NCBI GenBank assembly: GCA_016183935.1
Contig: JACPDR010000015.1
Span: 1 to 64,000 of the forward strand
DNA: 64,000 bases
Origin: Caulobacterales bacterium
GTDB taxonomy: Bacteria; Pseudomonadota; Alphaproteobacteria; Caulobacterales; Caulobacteraceae
Direction of reading: 5' to 3'
How positions within the stretch are numbered: the first letter of the stretch is position 1; the number at the start of each line of letters is the position of its first letter. The position numbers were made by a program, and so were the translations under genes. The notes under the pieces were generated by a model. That model saw nothing but the letters and a program-made list of their open reading frames with translations. It was not told the origin of the DNA and ran no database searches. Of this stretch, positions 48,105 through 55,326 are shown one piece after another.

Positions 48105-48487
48105 TGGGCTTCCGTCTCTCCGAACGCTCGCTGAGACGGCTCGACGGGGTTCATCCCCGTCTGGTCGCCCTGGCCCGCGAGGCCGTGGCCCTCAGTCCCG
48201 TCGACTTCATGGTCACCGAGGGCGTGCGCACGCCCCAACGGCAGGCGGCGCTGGTTCGCGCCGGCGCCAGCCGCACGAAGCACTCGCGTCACCTGACCGG
48301 CCACGCCATCGACGTGGCCGCCATGGTCGACGGCCAGGTCCGTTGGGACTGGCCGCTCTATCCGCGCATCGCCGCCGCCTTCAAGGCGGCCGCGGCCCGG
48401 CAGGGCACGGCCATCGTCTGGGGCGGCGATTGGCCAAGGCTGCGCGACGGGCCGCATTTCGAACTCGATCGGAAGGTGTTCCCGTGA
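48104..48487 (+). CDS. M15-family peptidase, endolysin-like (127 aa)
   Basis: Small zinc D-Ala-D-Ala/L-Ala-D-Glu-type peptidase of the kind used as phage endolysins. Typical M15 motifs are visible: VDFMVTEGVRTPQRQAALVRAG, the metal-binding SRHLTGHAIDVAAMV (His and Asp ligands), WGGDWPRLRDGPHFEL with the final His ligand. There is no signal peptide, so access to the wall would need the holin encoded just upstream. Size matches single-domain phage enzymes, not cellular VanY proteins with membrane anchors. Confidence 0.9.
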   Translation: MGFRLSERSLRRLDGVHPRLVALAREAVALSPVDFMVTEGVRTPQRQAALVRAGASRTKHSRHLTGHAIDVAAMVDGQVRWDWPLYPRIAAAFKAAAARQGTAIVWGGDWPRLRDGPHFELDRKVFP

Positions 48488-48945
48488 GGATGCCGTCGTT
48501 CCTCCGGGCGCCGACCCCGGTCGGATGGGGTCTGCTGTTTGCGGCCCTCGTCCTCGCCGTCGTCTGGCTCGGCCACGGCCTCGGCCTGCGCTGGGATCCG
48601 TTCGGCCTGGCCGGGCGACGGCTGAGGACGGCCGAGGCGCACGCCGCCGCCGCCGCCTCGGACGCCCTCGCGCGCGGGCTCGAAGCCGAAGGCATGGCCG
48701 AACAGGCCCGCCGCCTCGAACACCATCATCAACAGGCCGTGGCGGTCGAGCGGGCGACCGCTGTCGCGACGGTCCAGGCCCGGAGCGCCCATGACGCCTC
48801 TATTCCGCTGGATCCGGCTCGCGCCGATCGCCTTGTCCGCCACGATCGCGAGCTGTGCCGCCTCGCTCCCGCCGTCTGCCGCTCCGCCTCGGCTGAGCCT
48901 GCCCCGGCCGGCGGCGACGCCTTGCGTGCTGGACCGGCTTCCTGA
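48484..48945 (+). CDS. Rz-like i-spanin (153 aa)
   Basis: The GTG at 48484 overlaps the endolysin stop (GTGA) and has GGAAGG 7 bp upstream; the ATG at 48490 is an alternative. One N-terminal TM helix (about residues 12-34, GWGLLFAALVLAVVWLGHGL) is followed by an Ala/Glu/Arg/His-rich helix likely to be a coiled coil (LRTAEAHAAAAASDALARGL, then EQARRLEHHHQQAVAVERA). This is the inner-membrane spanin arrangement. The gene carries a second gene in the +1 frame at its 3' end, as in Rz/Rz1 pairs. Sequence similarity to a named spanin is not claimed. Confidence 0.68.
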   Translation: MRMPSFLRAPTPVGWGLLFAALVLAVVWLGHGLGLRWDPFGLAGRRLRTAEAHAAAAASDALARGLEAEGMAEQARRLEHHHQQAVAVERATAVATVQARSAHDASIPLDPARADRLVRHDRELCRLAPAVCRSASAEPAPAGGDALRAGPAS

Positions 48946-49114
48946 CACACCCACGCAAGGTGATCTCGAGGTCGCCTATGTCGCCCGCGGCGCCGCCCTG
49001 CTCGCCTGTGAGACCGCGCGGGAACTGGCCGTGGAGACCCTGCTGGCGGAGCGAGATCTTCAGGACCGGTGGCGCGCGGCCCAGACGCCGCGCCGTCGTC
49101 CCTGGCCCTGGTGA
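48791..49114 (+). CDS. Rz1-like o-spanin lipoprotein nested in the i-spanin gene (107 aa)
   Basis: It begins within the i-spanin gene in a different frame and overlaps it by 155 bp. The signal MTPLFRWIRLAPIALSATIASC ends in a lipobox (IASC, Cys22), followed by a Pro/Ser/Ala-rich segment (SLPPSAAPPRLSLPRPA) and a helical part. A proline-rich outer-membrane lipoprotein overlapping an Rz-like gene is the hallmark of two-component spanins, which fuse inner and outer membranes at the end of phage lysis. The lipobox and overlap are seen; the role is inferred. Confidence 0.7.
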   Translation: MTPLFRWIRLAPIALSATIASCAASLPPSAAPPRLSLPRPAATPCVLDRLPDTPTQGDLEVAYVARGAALLACETARELAVETLLAERDLQDRWRAAQTPRRRPWPW

Positions 49115-49189
49115 GTTCGTGATTTGGCGGGCGGGGCGCTGTCGGCGCGCCAATTCGCGAAACAGCGCCACGGACCTGTCTGCAACATC

Positions 49190-49239
49190 TGCCGGGTGGG
49201 CGGGCAGTTCTTGCCGGGCGCCCGGCACATCCTGCCGGG
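49190..49239 (+). promoter_or_regulatory. Inverted TGCCGGG repeats upstream of the flagellin promoter (ftr-like)
   Basis: TGCCGGG occurs at 49190, 49212 and 49233; the last forms a perfect inverted repeat with CCCGGCA at 49221-49227 (5-nt spacer). They lie roughly 75-120 bp upstream of the sigma-54-type promoter, the usual place for an enhancer-binding protein. Caulobacter FlbD binds ftr sites in such positions; assignment to FlbD is inference. Confidence 0.6.
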
Positions 49240-49311
49240 TGGTTGACGTGCTTAACAGGAACTAACGCAGGAAAATCAACGGCGGCGACATTGGCACGGG
49301 CGATTCCGGTC

Positions 49312-49327
49312 TGGTCCCGTCCTTGCT
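49312..49327 (+). promoter_or_regulatory. Sigma-54-type promoter for the first flagellin gene
   Basis: TGGTCCCGTCCTTGCT matches the sigma-54 pattern, with GG (49313-49314) and GC (49325-49326) separated by exactly 10 bp and TTGCT at -12. It lies ~72 bp before the flagellin ATG. A CcrM site GATTC sits just upstream at 49302-49306. Confidence 0.72.
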
Positions 49328-49398
49328 GCGATACCGCCGAGCAGAAAGCTCCCGGCAGCCAAAACGGCGTCGGACACCTTGAAGAAGGACTACGTGTC

Positions 49399-50229
49399 AT
49401 GGCGCTGAACAGCGTAAACACGAACGTGGGCGCGATGATCGCCCTCCAGAACCTCTCGGTCACCAACAATGAACTGAGCACGGTTCAAAACCGCATCAAC
49501 ACCGGCCTGAAGGTCTCGTCGGCCAAGGACAACGGCGCCATCTGGGCCATCGCCCAGGGGCAACGTGCCGAAATCGGCGCCCTGAACGCCGTCAAGGACA
49601 GCCTGAACCGTGGCCAATCGGCCGTGGACGTCAGCCTGGCCGCTGGCGAAAGCGTTTCCGATCTGCTGATCCAGCTGAAGGAAAAGGCCCTCGCCGCGAC
49701 GGACACGTCGCTGTCGACCTCGGCCCGCAGCGCCCTGAACGAAGACTTCACCTCGATCCGCGACCAGATCGCGACCGTGGTGTCGAACGCCTCGTTCAAC
49801 GGCGTCAACCTGCTCGACGGCAGCGCGACCGCCGGCTTCAAGGCTCTGGCCAACGTCGCCGGTTCGACCATCACGATCAACGACGAAGACATGAGCCTGT
49901 CGGGTTCGATCGTGACGCTGGCCGCCGCTGAGTCGATCAGCAGCGTCAGCACCGCCACGGCCGCCCTGGCCAAGGTGGACGCCTCGATCGACAACGTCTC
50001 GGCTTCGCTGGCGCGTCTCGGCACCGGCTCCAAGTCGCTGGCCACCCACCTGAACTTCGTCGGCAAGCTCCAGGATTCGCTGGAAGCCGGCGTCGGCAAC
50101 CTGGTGGACGCCGATCTGGCCAAGGAGAGCGCCCGACTGCAGGCCCTGCAAACCAAGCAACAGCTGGGTGTGCAGGCGCTGTCGATCGCCAACTCCGGCA
50201 CCTCCATCCTGCTCGGACTGTTCCGCTAA
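49399..50229 (+). CDS. Flagellin (Caulobacter-type, 276 aa)
   Basis: Filament subunit with the conserved D0/D1 ends: NSVNTNVGAMIALQNLSVTN at the N-terminus and ARLQALQTKQQLGVQALSIA with SILLGLFR at the C-terminus. The ~270-residue length with a small middle domain is typical of FljJ/K/L-type alphaproteobacterial flagellins. It has a sigma-54-type promoter, expected for late (class IV) flagellar genes. The ATG at 49399 gives the standard MALNSVNTN start. A GC-rich hairpin follows the stop, then a FlaG-like gene. Which fli/flj symbol applies cannot be decided. Confidence 0.97.
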   Translation: MALNSVNTNVGAMIALQNLSVTNNELSTVQNRINTGLKVSSAKDNGAIWAIAQGQRAEIGALNAVKDSLNRGQSAVDVSLAAGESVSDLLIQLKEKALAATDTSLSTSARSALNEDFTSIRDQIATVVSNASFNGVNLLDGSATAGFKALANVAGSTITINDEDMSLSGSIVTLAAAESISSVSTATAALAKVDASIDNVSASLARLGTGSKSLATHLNFVGKLQDSLEAGVGNLVDADLAKESARLQALQTKQQLGVQALSIANSGTSILLGLFR

Positions 50230-50242
50230 GGATCGAACGGAA

Positions 50243-50266
50243 GGGCGGGGCCTCGCGGCTCCGCCC
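50243..50266 (+). other. GC-rich hairpin after the first flagellin gene
   Basis: A 10-bp stem with one G-U pair (50243-50252 with 50257-50266) closes a TCGC loop 13 bp after the stop. With no T-run it may be a 3' stabiliser or a weak terminator. Confidence 0.6.
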
Positions 50267-50317
50267 GACCGATCCGCCCGCATGACGCGGAACGCCGGCT
50301 GATCGTCGGAGGGAGAG

Positions 50318-50605
50318 ATGGAGAACAATGCGAGGATAGATCCGATCGGCGCGACCGCCGTTCAGCCCGCCGCCGCGTCCGACGCGGGCGGCGATTTCCA
50401 CGATTCCAGGTTCGCGCAGGAGGCCGAGAGAGCCGCCCGCTATCGCCTGGTGATCGAGGAGGGGCCGCACTCCGGATCCTTCATTTACAAGACGCTGGAC
50501 CGGATCACCGGCGAAGTCGTCAAACAGCTGCCTCGAGAACAGGTCGTCGATCTGATGCGGGCGGTTCAGTACAGCGCCGGGTCGGTGATCGACACCAAGG
50601 CCTGA
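50318..50605 (+). CDS. flaG: FlaG-like flagellar protein (95 aa)
   Basis: Small soluble protein with the FlaG pattern in its second half: a strand-rich core FIYKTLDRITGEVVKQLPREQVVDLMRAVQ, where the TGEVV-x-Q-(I/L)-P segment is diagnostic, after a disordered Ala/Asp-rich N-terminus. FlaG proteins influence filament length in other bacteria. It lies between two flagellin genes on the same strand. GGAGGGAG precedes the ATG. I rate the family assignment good and the exact role unknown. Confidence 0.78.
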   Translation: MENNARIDPIGATAVQPAAASDAGGDFHDSRFAQEAERAARYRLVIEEGPHSGSFIYKTLDRITGEVVKQLPREQVVDLMRAVQYSAGSVIDTKA

Positions 50606-50677
50606 CGCTCTCCAGCGTATTCGGAAGGCCCGCCGCGCAGGAGCGATCCGCGCGGTGAAAAGCGTCGTCAGCGGCCG

Positions 50678-50685
50678 TTAACCAT
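50678..50685 (+). promoter_or_regulatory. CtrA-like half-site TTAACCAT before the second flagellin gene
   Basis: TTAACCAT lies 53 bp upstream of the second flagellin ATG and matches a CtrA half-site form. The downstream GTTCGCCCC (50695-50703) also recurs next to the CtrA-like box at 51792. No clear sigma-54 match was found here. Confidence 0.45.
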
Positions 50686-50737
50686 GTGTGCACCGTTCGC
50701 CCCCTAGCCTTGGTCAAACCTTGAAGGGCCGAGCCGG

Positions 50738-51574
50738 ATGACGAACAGCGTCCATACCAACACTTCCGCCGCCATCGCGCTGCAGAACCTGACGCGCACC
50801 AACGAACGGCTGGGCGATGTGCAGAGCCGCATCTCCACCGGCCTGAAGGTCGAGGGCGCGAAGGACAACGCCGCCATCTGGGCGATCGCCCAGCAGCAGC
50901 GGGCCGATGTCGGAGCGTTCGGCGCCGTCAAGCAGAGCCTGGACCGCGCGACCTCGATCGCCGACGTCGCCCTGTCGGCCGGTGAATCGATCTCCGACCT
51001 GCTGAACCAGCTGAAGGAGAAGGTGGTCGCCGCCAAGGACTCGTCGCTCAAGACCCAGTCGCGCGAATTGCTGGACGCTGACTTCCGGGCGCTGCTGAAG
51101 ACCATTTCCTCGGCCGTGAGCAACGCGACCTTCGACGGCGGCAACATCCTCAACGGCACGCTGTCGGTGGGAATTCAGTTCATCGCCAACGCCGACGCCT
51201 CGTCGTTCGTCACCCTGTCGGCCAAGGACCTCAGCCTGGGCGGCTCGATCATCGAGCTGTCGATGTCGGACAGCCTGCTGACGCTGACCGGCGCGACCCA
51301 GGCCCTGACCCGTCTTGACGACTCGATCTCTCAGCTGAACGCGTCCCTCGGCGAGATCGGCGCCCAGGCCAAGCAGATCGAATCGCACAACAGCTTCGTG
51401 ACCAAGCTGGTCGATACGCTGGAATCCGGGATCGGCAATCTGGTCGACGCGGATCTCGCCAAGGAAAGCGCGCGACTTCAGGCCTTGCAGGTCCAGCAGC
51501 AGCTCGGCGCGCAATCCCTGTCCATCGCCAACCAGGCGCCGCAGATCATCCTGTCGCTGTTCCGGGGCGGCTAG
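50738..51574 (+). CDS. Second flagellin (278 aa)
   Basis: Paralog of the flagellin at 49399 with the same architecture: NSVHTNTSAAIALQNLTRTNERL at the start and ARLQALQVQQQLGAQSLSIA with PQIILSLFRGG at the end. The middle domain (about residues 120-210) differs more. Several codons and a conserved helix (GLKVEGAKDNAAIWAIAQQQRADVGAF) show it remains under selection. It resembles the divergent FljJ-like flagellin that often accompanies the main filament protein, but orthology cannot be fixed by eye. The upstream region carries a CtrA-like half-site rather than a clear sigma-54 promoter, suggesting different timing. Confidence 0.96.
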   Translation: MTNSVHTNTSAAIALQNLTRTNERLGDVQSRISTGLKVEGAKDNAAIWAIAQQQRADVGAFGAVKQSLDRATSIADVALSAGESISDLLNQLKEKVVAAKDSSLKTQSRELLDADFRALLKTISSAVSNATFDGGNILNGTLSVGIQFIANADASSFVTLSAKDLSLGGSIIELSMSDSLLTLTGATQALTRLDDSISQLNASLGEIGAQAKQIESHNSFVTKLVDTLESGIGNLVDADLAKESARLQALQVQQQLGAQSLSIANQAPQIILSLFRGG

Positions 51575-51578
51575 AGCC

Positions 51579-51698
51579 TCAGACCCGCCCGTTTCCAGAG
51601 CGGCCGATATAGACGGGCGCGGGCCGCCGCCGTTGGGCGCGATGGCCGAATCCGTACAGGGCGAGCAGCGATCTCAGGGTTTCGACGACGGCGGACAT
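51579..51698 (-). CDS. Candidate small protein, 39 aa
   Basis: Minus-strand ORF that starts MSAVVETLRSLLALYGFGHR and ends 4 bp from the convergent flagellin stop. A GGAG sequence lies about 9 bp before its ATG. It has an amphipathic start and a basic, Arg/Pro-rich tail. The otherwise gene-free 267-bp gap (51575-51841) contains it and the flaEY-like promoter. Support is only the ribosome site and context. Confidence 0.4.
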   Translation of the reverse strand: MSAVVETLRSLLALYGFGHRAQRRRPAPVYIGRSGNGRV

Positions 51699-51791
51699 GC
51701 GGCACGTCTCCTGCTTCAACGGCGAGCGCTTAACAATCGCCGCCAGCCATTGTTCCCTGAGTCGCGTTCGGAGTCGCTCCGCCGGCGGACG

Positions 51792-51806
51792 TTAAGACCT
51801 CTTTAC
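51792..51806 (+). promoter_or_regulatory. CtrA-like box before the flaEY-like gene
   Basis: TTAA (51792-51795), 7 nt, TTAC (51803-51806) lies 36 bp upstream of the GTG start; one mismatch from TTAA-N7-TTAA. GTTCGCCCC follows directly, as it does near the second flagellin gene. Confidence 0.55.
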
Positions 51807-51841
51807 GTTCGCCCCGTCACACTGGCGGCCGGGAGCGCGGT

Positions 51842-54598
51842 GTGATCGACAACAGCTATCTTCTGGGACTCTTCGGCGGCGGCGCGCCCATGGCGTCCAA
51901 CCCGGCGGTGGCGACCGCCTTGCGCGACGCCGCCCGCAAGCAGCCCACGCCGCCGTGGTCCAGCAGTGTCGAACCGCCCAAGCAGGACGCGCTTGTCCGC
52001 TCGGCCCTCGGCGGCCGCAAATTCATCAACGAGGGCGCCGCCCAGCTCGATGTGAAGTCCGCGTCGGCCGACTACCGGAAGCTTTTCGCCCTCTATCAGG
52101 GGCTGGACACGCTGAACGCCCTGGTCAATCGGGCGGCGACCAAGGGCGTCAGCAGCCTGGAACTGTCCCAACTGACGAAGCGCTTCACCTCCGGCCTGAC
52201 CGAGATCGGTTCATGGTTGTCCAGCGCCGAGTTCGACGCCATCCGGATGGTGCAGGGCACTTCGACGATGACCAGCAAGACCACGGCCGCCGTGCCGCGG
52301 GACAGCGCCCGGTCGATCACCGGCCCGATCCACGAAGGCTCCGTCGACACGCCCGTGGCCGCCTTCCAGGGCGACACCCGCTTCAGCATCACCATCAAGG
52401 TGCCTGTGGGAATCACGGACTCGCAGACCACCGCGGTGCCGATCGACCTCGCCGACATGGGCGCCACGCCCCGGACGCTCGACAACGTCCTGATCCACAT
52501 CAACGGAAAGCTGGAGGCGGCTGGTTTCGACACCCGTCTGGGCCGTGAGCAGATCAAGGCGGAGCCGAGGACGGTTCAGGTCAACGGCAAGGCCGTGACC
52601 CTGCCGGCCGGCCCGGACAAATGGGCCCTGGCCATTCGCGCGTCCTCGACCGAGACCGTCGGCTTCACGGCGGCGGAGACATCGGACGCCGTCTATGTCG
52701 TGCAGTCGTCAGGCGCCGAGGGCGGGGCGCAACTGCTGAAATTCCAGAGCGACGGCGGTACAGCGGCCGCGCCGACGGCCGGCGGCGTCGGCGAGACCCA
52801 CTGGATCGACGGCCGCGTGTCGCAGGAGGCCCTGCCGGAAGGGGTCGAGGATGTCCGCGCCAGCGCCGTCGCCCCCGACGGGTCCCTGTGGATCGTGGCC
52901 AACGTCACGGCGGGGCCGGACACGCAGCCGATCAAGGGCGTCCAGGACATGGCCCTGATGAAGTATGATCCGGCCGGGCGCCTGGTGGCCACGCGGACGC
53001 TCGGCGCCGCCTCGATGGCCAGCGGCTACGCCATCGCGATCGACGCCAACGGCGATGTCGCCGTGGCGGGATCGGTCACGGGCGCGCTGAACACCTCGGC
53101 GACGGACGCCGGAAAGACCGGCGTCGTCGCGGACGTCGCCGACAGCTTCGTTACTGTCTTCGACAAGGATGGCCAGGAAGTCTGGACCCAGCGGCGGGGC
53201 GCCCGGGCGGCCGACGAGGCGACCTCGGTCAGCTTCGGCGTCGATGGAACCGTCTATGTCGGCGGCCGCGCCCGGTCCGCCGTGCCGGGGGCCGCGGCGG
53301 TGGGCGGTTGGGACGGCTATGTCCAGGCCTTCAAGGCCGGGGAGGCCTATCCGACCGCGGGCATCGTCGCCAAGGCGACGGCGACGACGCAATTCGGCTC
53401 GGCCAGCGACGACAGCGTCGACGCCATGACCATCGACGGTTCGAACCTCTACACCGCCGGTGTCGAGGACGGCCGCGCCGTGGTGCGCCACTTCACCCTG
53501 GACGCCGCGGGGGCGCCGACCCTGGCCTCGACCCGGGACCTCGGCGCGATCAGCGGCGACATCAGCGGCGTCTCGGTCTCGGGCGGCCAGGTCATCCTGA
53601 CCGGCACCAGCCGCGACAGCGGGCTGTCGGCGGGAACGACCACCACGGCCCACTCCGGCGGCAAGGACGTCTTCGTCGCCACCCTGGCCGGCGACCTGAC
53701 CGCCTCGGCGGGCGACCGGATGACCTGGTATGGCGGAGCGGGCGACGACAGCGCCGCCGACGTCAAGGTCCACAACGGCAAGGCCTGGATCACGGGCGTC
53801 GCCGATCGCGATCCGGCCGCGGACGAGACGGACCCGACGAGAGGCTATCTTGCCCGGATCGATCCGCTGAGCGGGGCCGTCGAATACGAGAAGACCTGGT
53901 CTGGTGACGGAGACCAGGCGCGTCCCCTGACCCTGGCCGTGGCGACCGGCGGCGCCAGCGTGTTGGACCGTCTGGGACTGCCGCAGGGCGAGATCGACCA
54001 GAGCGATTCCAAGCGGCTGGTCGACGCGACCTCTTTGCGGGTCGGCGACCGCTTCTACATCAGTCCGGCCGACGGCGGGCGTTCGGTGTCGGTCACCATC
54101 GCGGCCAAGGACACCCTGGCCAGCCTGGCGCGCAAGATCGAGATCGCCTCGAATGGCAAGCTGAAGGTGACCGTGGCGTCCGAGGGCGGGTCCATCACGG
54201 GCAGGACCGGCGAGGTCACCACCACCATGGGCGGTTTCCAGCGTCTGTCGATCATGGCGCGTGACGGAAAGTCCGGCGCCGTGCTGACCCCGGGCGAGAC
54301 GGGGCGGAACGCCCTGGCCGGGCTCGGCCTGTCGTCCGGCTATATCGGCGCCGCGACGGGCGACGACGTCCTCAAGACCTTCGGCCTCGACCTTCCGGGC
54401 GATCTGCGGCTGGGGGACGCCGCGGCGGTCAAGACCGCCGGTGAGCGGATACAGGCCGCGATGAAGGCCGTCCGCGACGCCTACCGCTCGCTTGACCCGG
54501 CCACCGCCGCGTCCGCCGCCTCCAGCGGGCCGGTCCCCGCCTATCTGACGAACCAGCTCGCCAACTATCAGGCCGCGCTGGCGCGATTGGGCGGCTAG
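51842..54598 (+). CDS. FlaEY-like large flagellar-locus protein with beta-propeller region (918 aa)
   Basis: The N-terminal ~120 residues are helical and polar (RSALGGRKFINEGAAQLDVK). Around residues 175-270 a first domain, FSITIKVPVG with LDNVLIHINGKLEAAGFDTR, resembles the hook-type flagellin_IN domain; a second copy-like segment near 735-775 reads SVSVTIAAKDTLASLARKIEIASNGKLKVTVASEGG. Between them lies a long series of beta-propeller/SBBP-like repeats (GYAIAIDANGDVAVAGSV, TSVSFGVDGTVYVGGRA, SVDAMTIDGSNLYTAGVEDG). The C-terminus is helical. Caulobacter encodes a similar large regulator, FlaEY, next to its flagellin genes; the match here is by size, layout and context. GTG start with GGAG upstream; no signal peptide. 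Confidence 0.72.
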   Translation: MIDNSYLLGLFGGGAPMASNPAVATALRDAARKQPTPPWSSSVEPPKQDALVRSALGGRKFINEGAAQLDVKSASADYRKLFALYQGLDTLNALVNRAATKGVSSLELSQLTKRFTSGLTEIGSWLSSAEFDAIRMVQGTSTMTSKTTAAVPRDSARSITGPIHEGSVDTPVAAFQGDTRFSITIKVPVGITDSQTTAVPIDLADMGATPRTLDNVLIHINGKLEAAGFDTRLGREQIKAEPRTVQVNGKAVTLPAGPDKWALAIRASSTETVGFTAAETSDAVYVVQSSGAEGGAQLLKFQSDGGTAAAPTAGGVGETHWIDGRVSQEALPEGVEDVRASAVAPDGSLWIVANVTAGPDTQPIKGVQDMALMKYDPAGRLVATRTLGAASMASGYAIAIDANGDVAVAGSVTGALNTSATDAGKTGVVADVADSFVTVFDKDGQEVWTQRRGARAADEATSVSFGVDGTVYVGGRARSAVPGAAAVGGWDGYVQAFKAGEAYPTAGIVAKATATTQFGSASDDSVDAMTIDGSNLYTAGVEDGRAVVRHFTLDAAGAPTLASTRDLGAISGDISGVSVSGGQVILTGTSRDSGLSAGTTTTAHSGGKDVFVATLAGDLTASAGDRMTWYGGAGDDSAADVKVHNGKAWITGVADRDPAADETDPTRGYLARIDPLSGAVEYEKTWSGDGDQARPLTLAVATGGASVLDRLGLPQGEIDQSDSKRLVDATSLRVGDRFYISPADGGRSVSVTIAAKDTLASLARKIEIASNGKLKVTVASEGGSITGRTGEVTTTMGGFQRLSIMARDGKSGAVLTPGETGRNALAGLGLSSGYIGAATGDDVLKTFGLDLPGDLRLGDAAAVKTAGERIQAAMKAVRDAYRSLDPATAASAASSGPVPAYLTNQLANYQAALARLGG

Positions 54599-54669
54599 GG
54601 TTGGGCCAAGCCCGTTGACGCGGCATGGCCCGGCGGGGTTATTGGACTCTCCAGCCGCGCGAGCTCTCA

Positions 54670-55326
54670 ATGCCTCAGGATAACCGCATCCTCATCGCCC
54701 TCGGCGCCGGCCTTGCGGTAGTCGCCGCCGTGGTGATCGGCCTGGTGTTTTCAGGAGGGCGTGACCGCGACCCCGCTCCGCCGCCGGCTGCGCAGGGCGG
54801 ACTGACGGTCGATGTCGCCGAGGCGCCCGAACTGAATACGACCCGGGAGCTGCGCTGCTACGTCGGCGGACAGTTCGTCGGCCTGGCGACCCTGCCGGAT
54901 TGCGCGCGGCGCAACGGCGTGGCCACCGACTCCCTCGACGTCGGGGTCGACGAAACGGGCGCCCTGGTCGCCCTGCCGGCCGCGCCGGTCGTCGAGCCGC
55001 CGGTCGAGATGATCGAGCCGACGCCGGCTGCGACGCCTGAACCCGGTCAGCCCGAACCGGCGCCGGTTCAGGCCGCGGCGGGCGCCCAATGCCTGCGCCA
55101 CACGGGTTCCGACTGGCGCGCCCTGTCGTCCAATATGAGCCTGAACGCCTGTGTGCAGGCGCTCTATTCCGGCACCTGCGTCCGGCCCGGCGACGCCCTG
55201 TATGGCCGATGGGGCAATACGACCCTGCGGCTCGTGCCCCGGCGGGTCGAGCAGTCGCCCGACAACAATCGCTTCCGCACCTTGGTCGAACAGGACCGCA
55301 GCTGCCAATTCCCGGACCTCCGTTGA
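54670..55326 (+). CDS. Inner-membrane-anchored protein with SH3/SPOR-like tail (218 aa)
   Basis: From the ATG at 54670 a single TM helix (about residues 7-29) is followed by a Pro/Ala-rich linker and two small domains. One around residues 55-95 has two cysteines (RELRCYVGGQFVGLATLPDCARRNGV); a C-terminal one has three (QCLRHTGSDWRALSSNMSLNAC and GTCVRPGDALYGRWGNTTLRL). The last domain looks like a small SH3-like or OB-type fold, though no family is certain. It overlaps the next lipoprotein gene by one base, so the two are coupled and probably act together in the periplasm. Confidence 0.78.
   Translation: MPQDNRILIALGAGLAVVAAVVIGLVFSGGRDRDPAPPPAAQGGLTVDVAEAPELNTTRELRCYVGGQFVGLATLPDCARRNGVATDSLDVGVDETGALVALPAAPVVEPPVEMIEPTPAATPEPGQPEPAPVQAAAGAQCLRHTGSDWRALSSNMSLNACVQALYSGTCVRPGDALYGRWGNTTLRLVPRRVEQSPDNNRFRTLVEQDRSCQFPDLR

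Noticed and set aside
49291-49306. TGGCACGGGCGATTCC as a sigma-54 promoter
   Set aside because: The -24 half is good, but no GC follows at the required 10-bp spacing; the site at 49312-49327 fits better.
51633-51845. 70-codon plus-strand frame between flagellin 2 and the flaEY-like gene
   Set aside because: No ribosome site, Arg-rich composition, runs across the CtrA-like box and into the next start codon.
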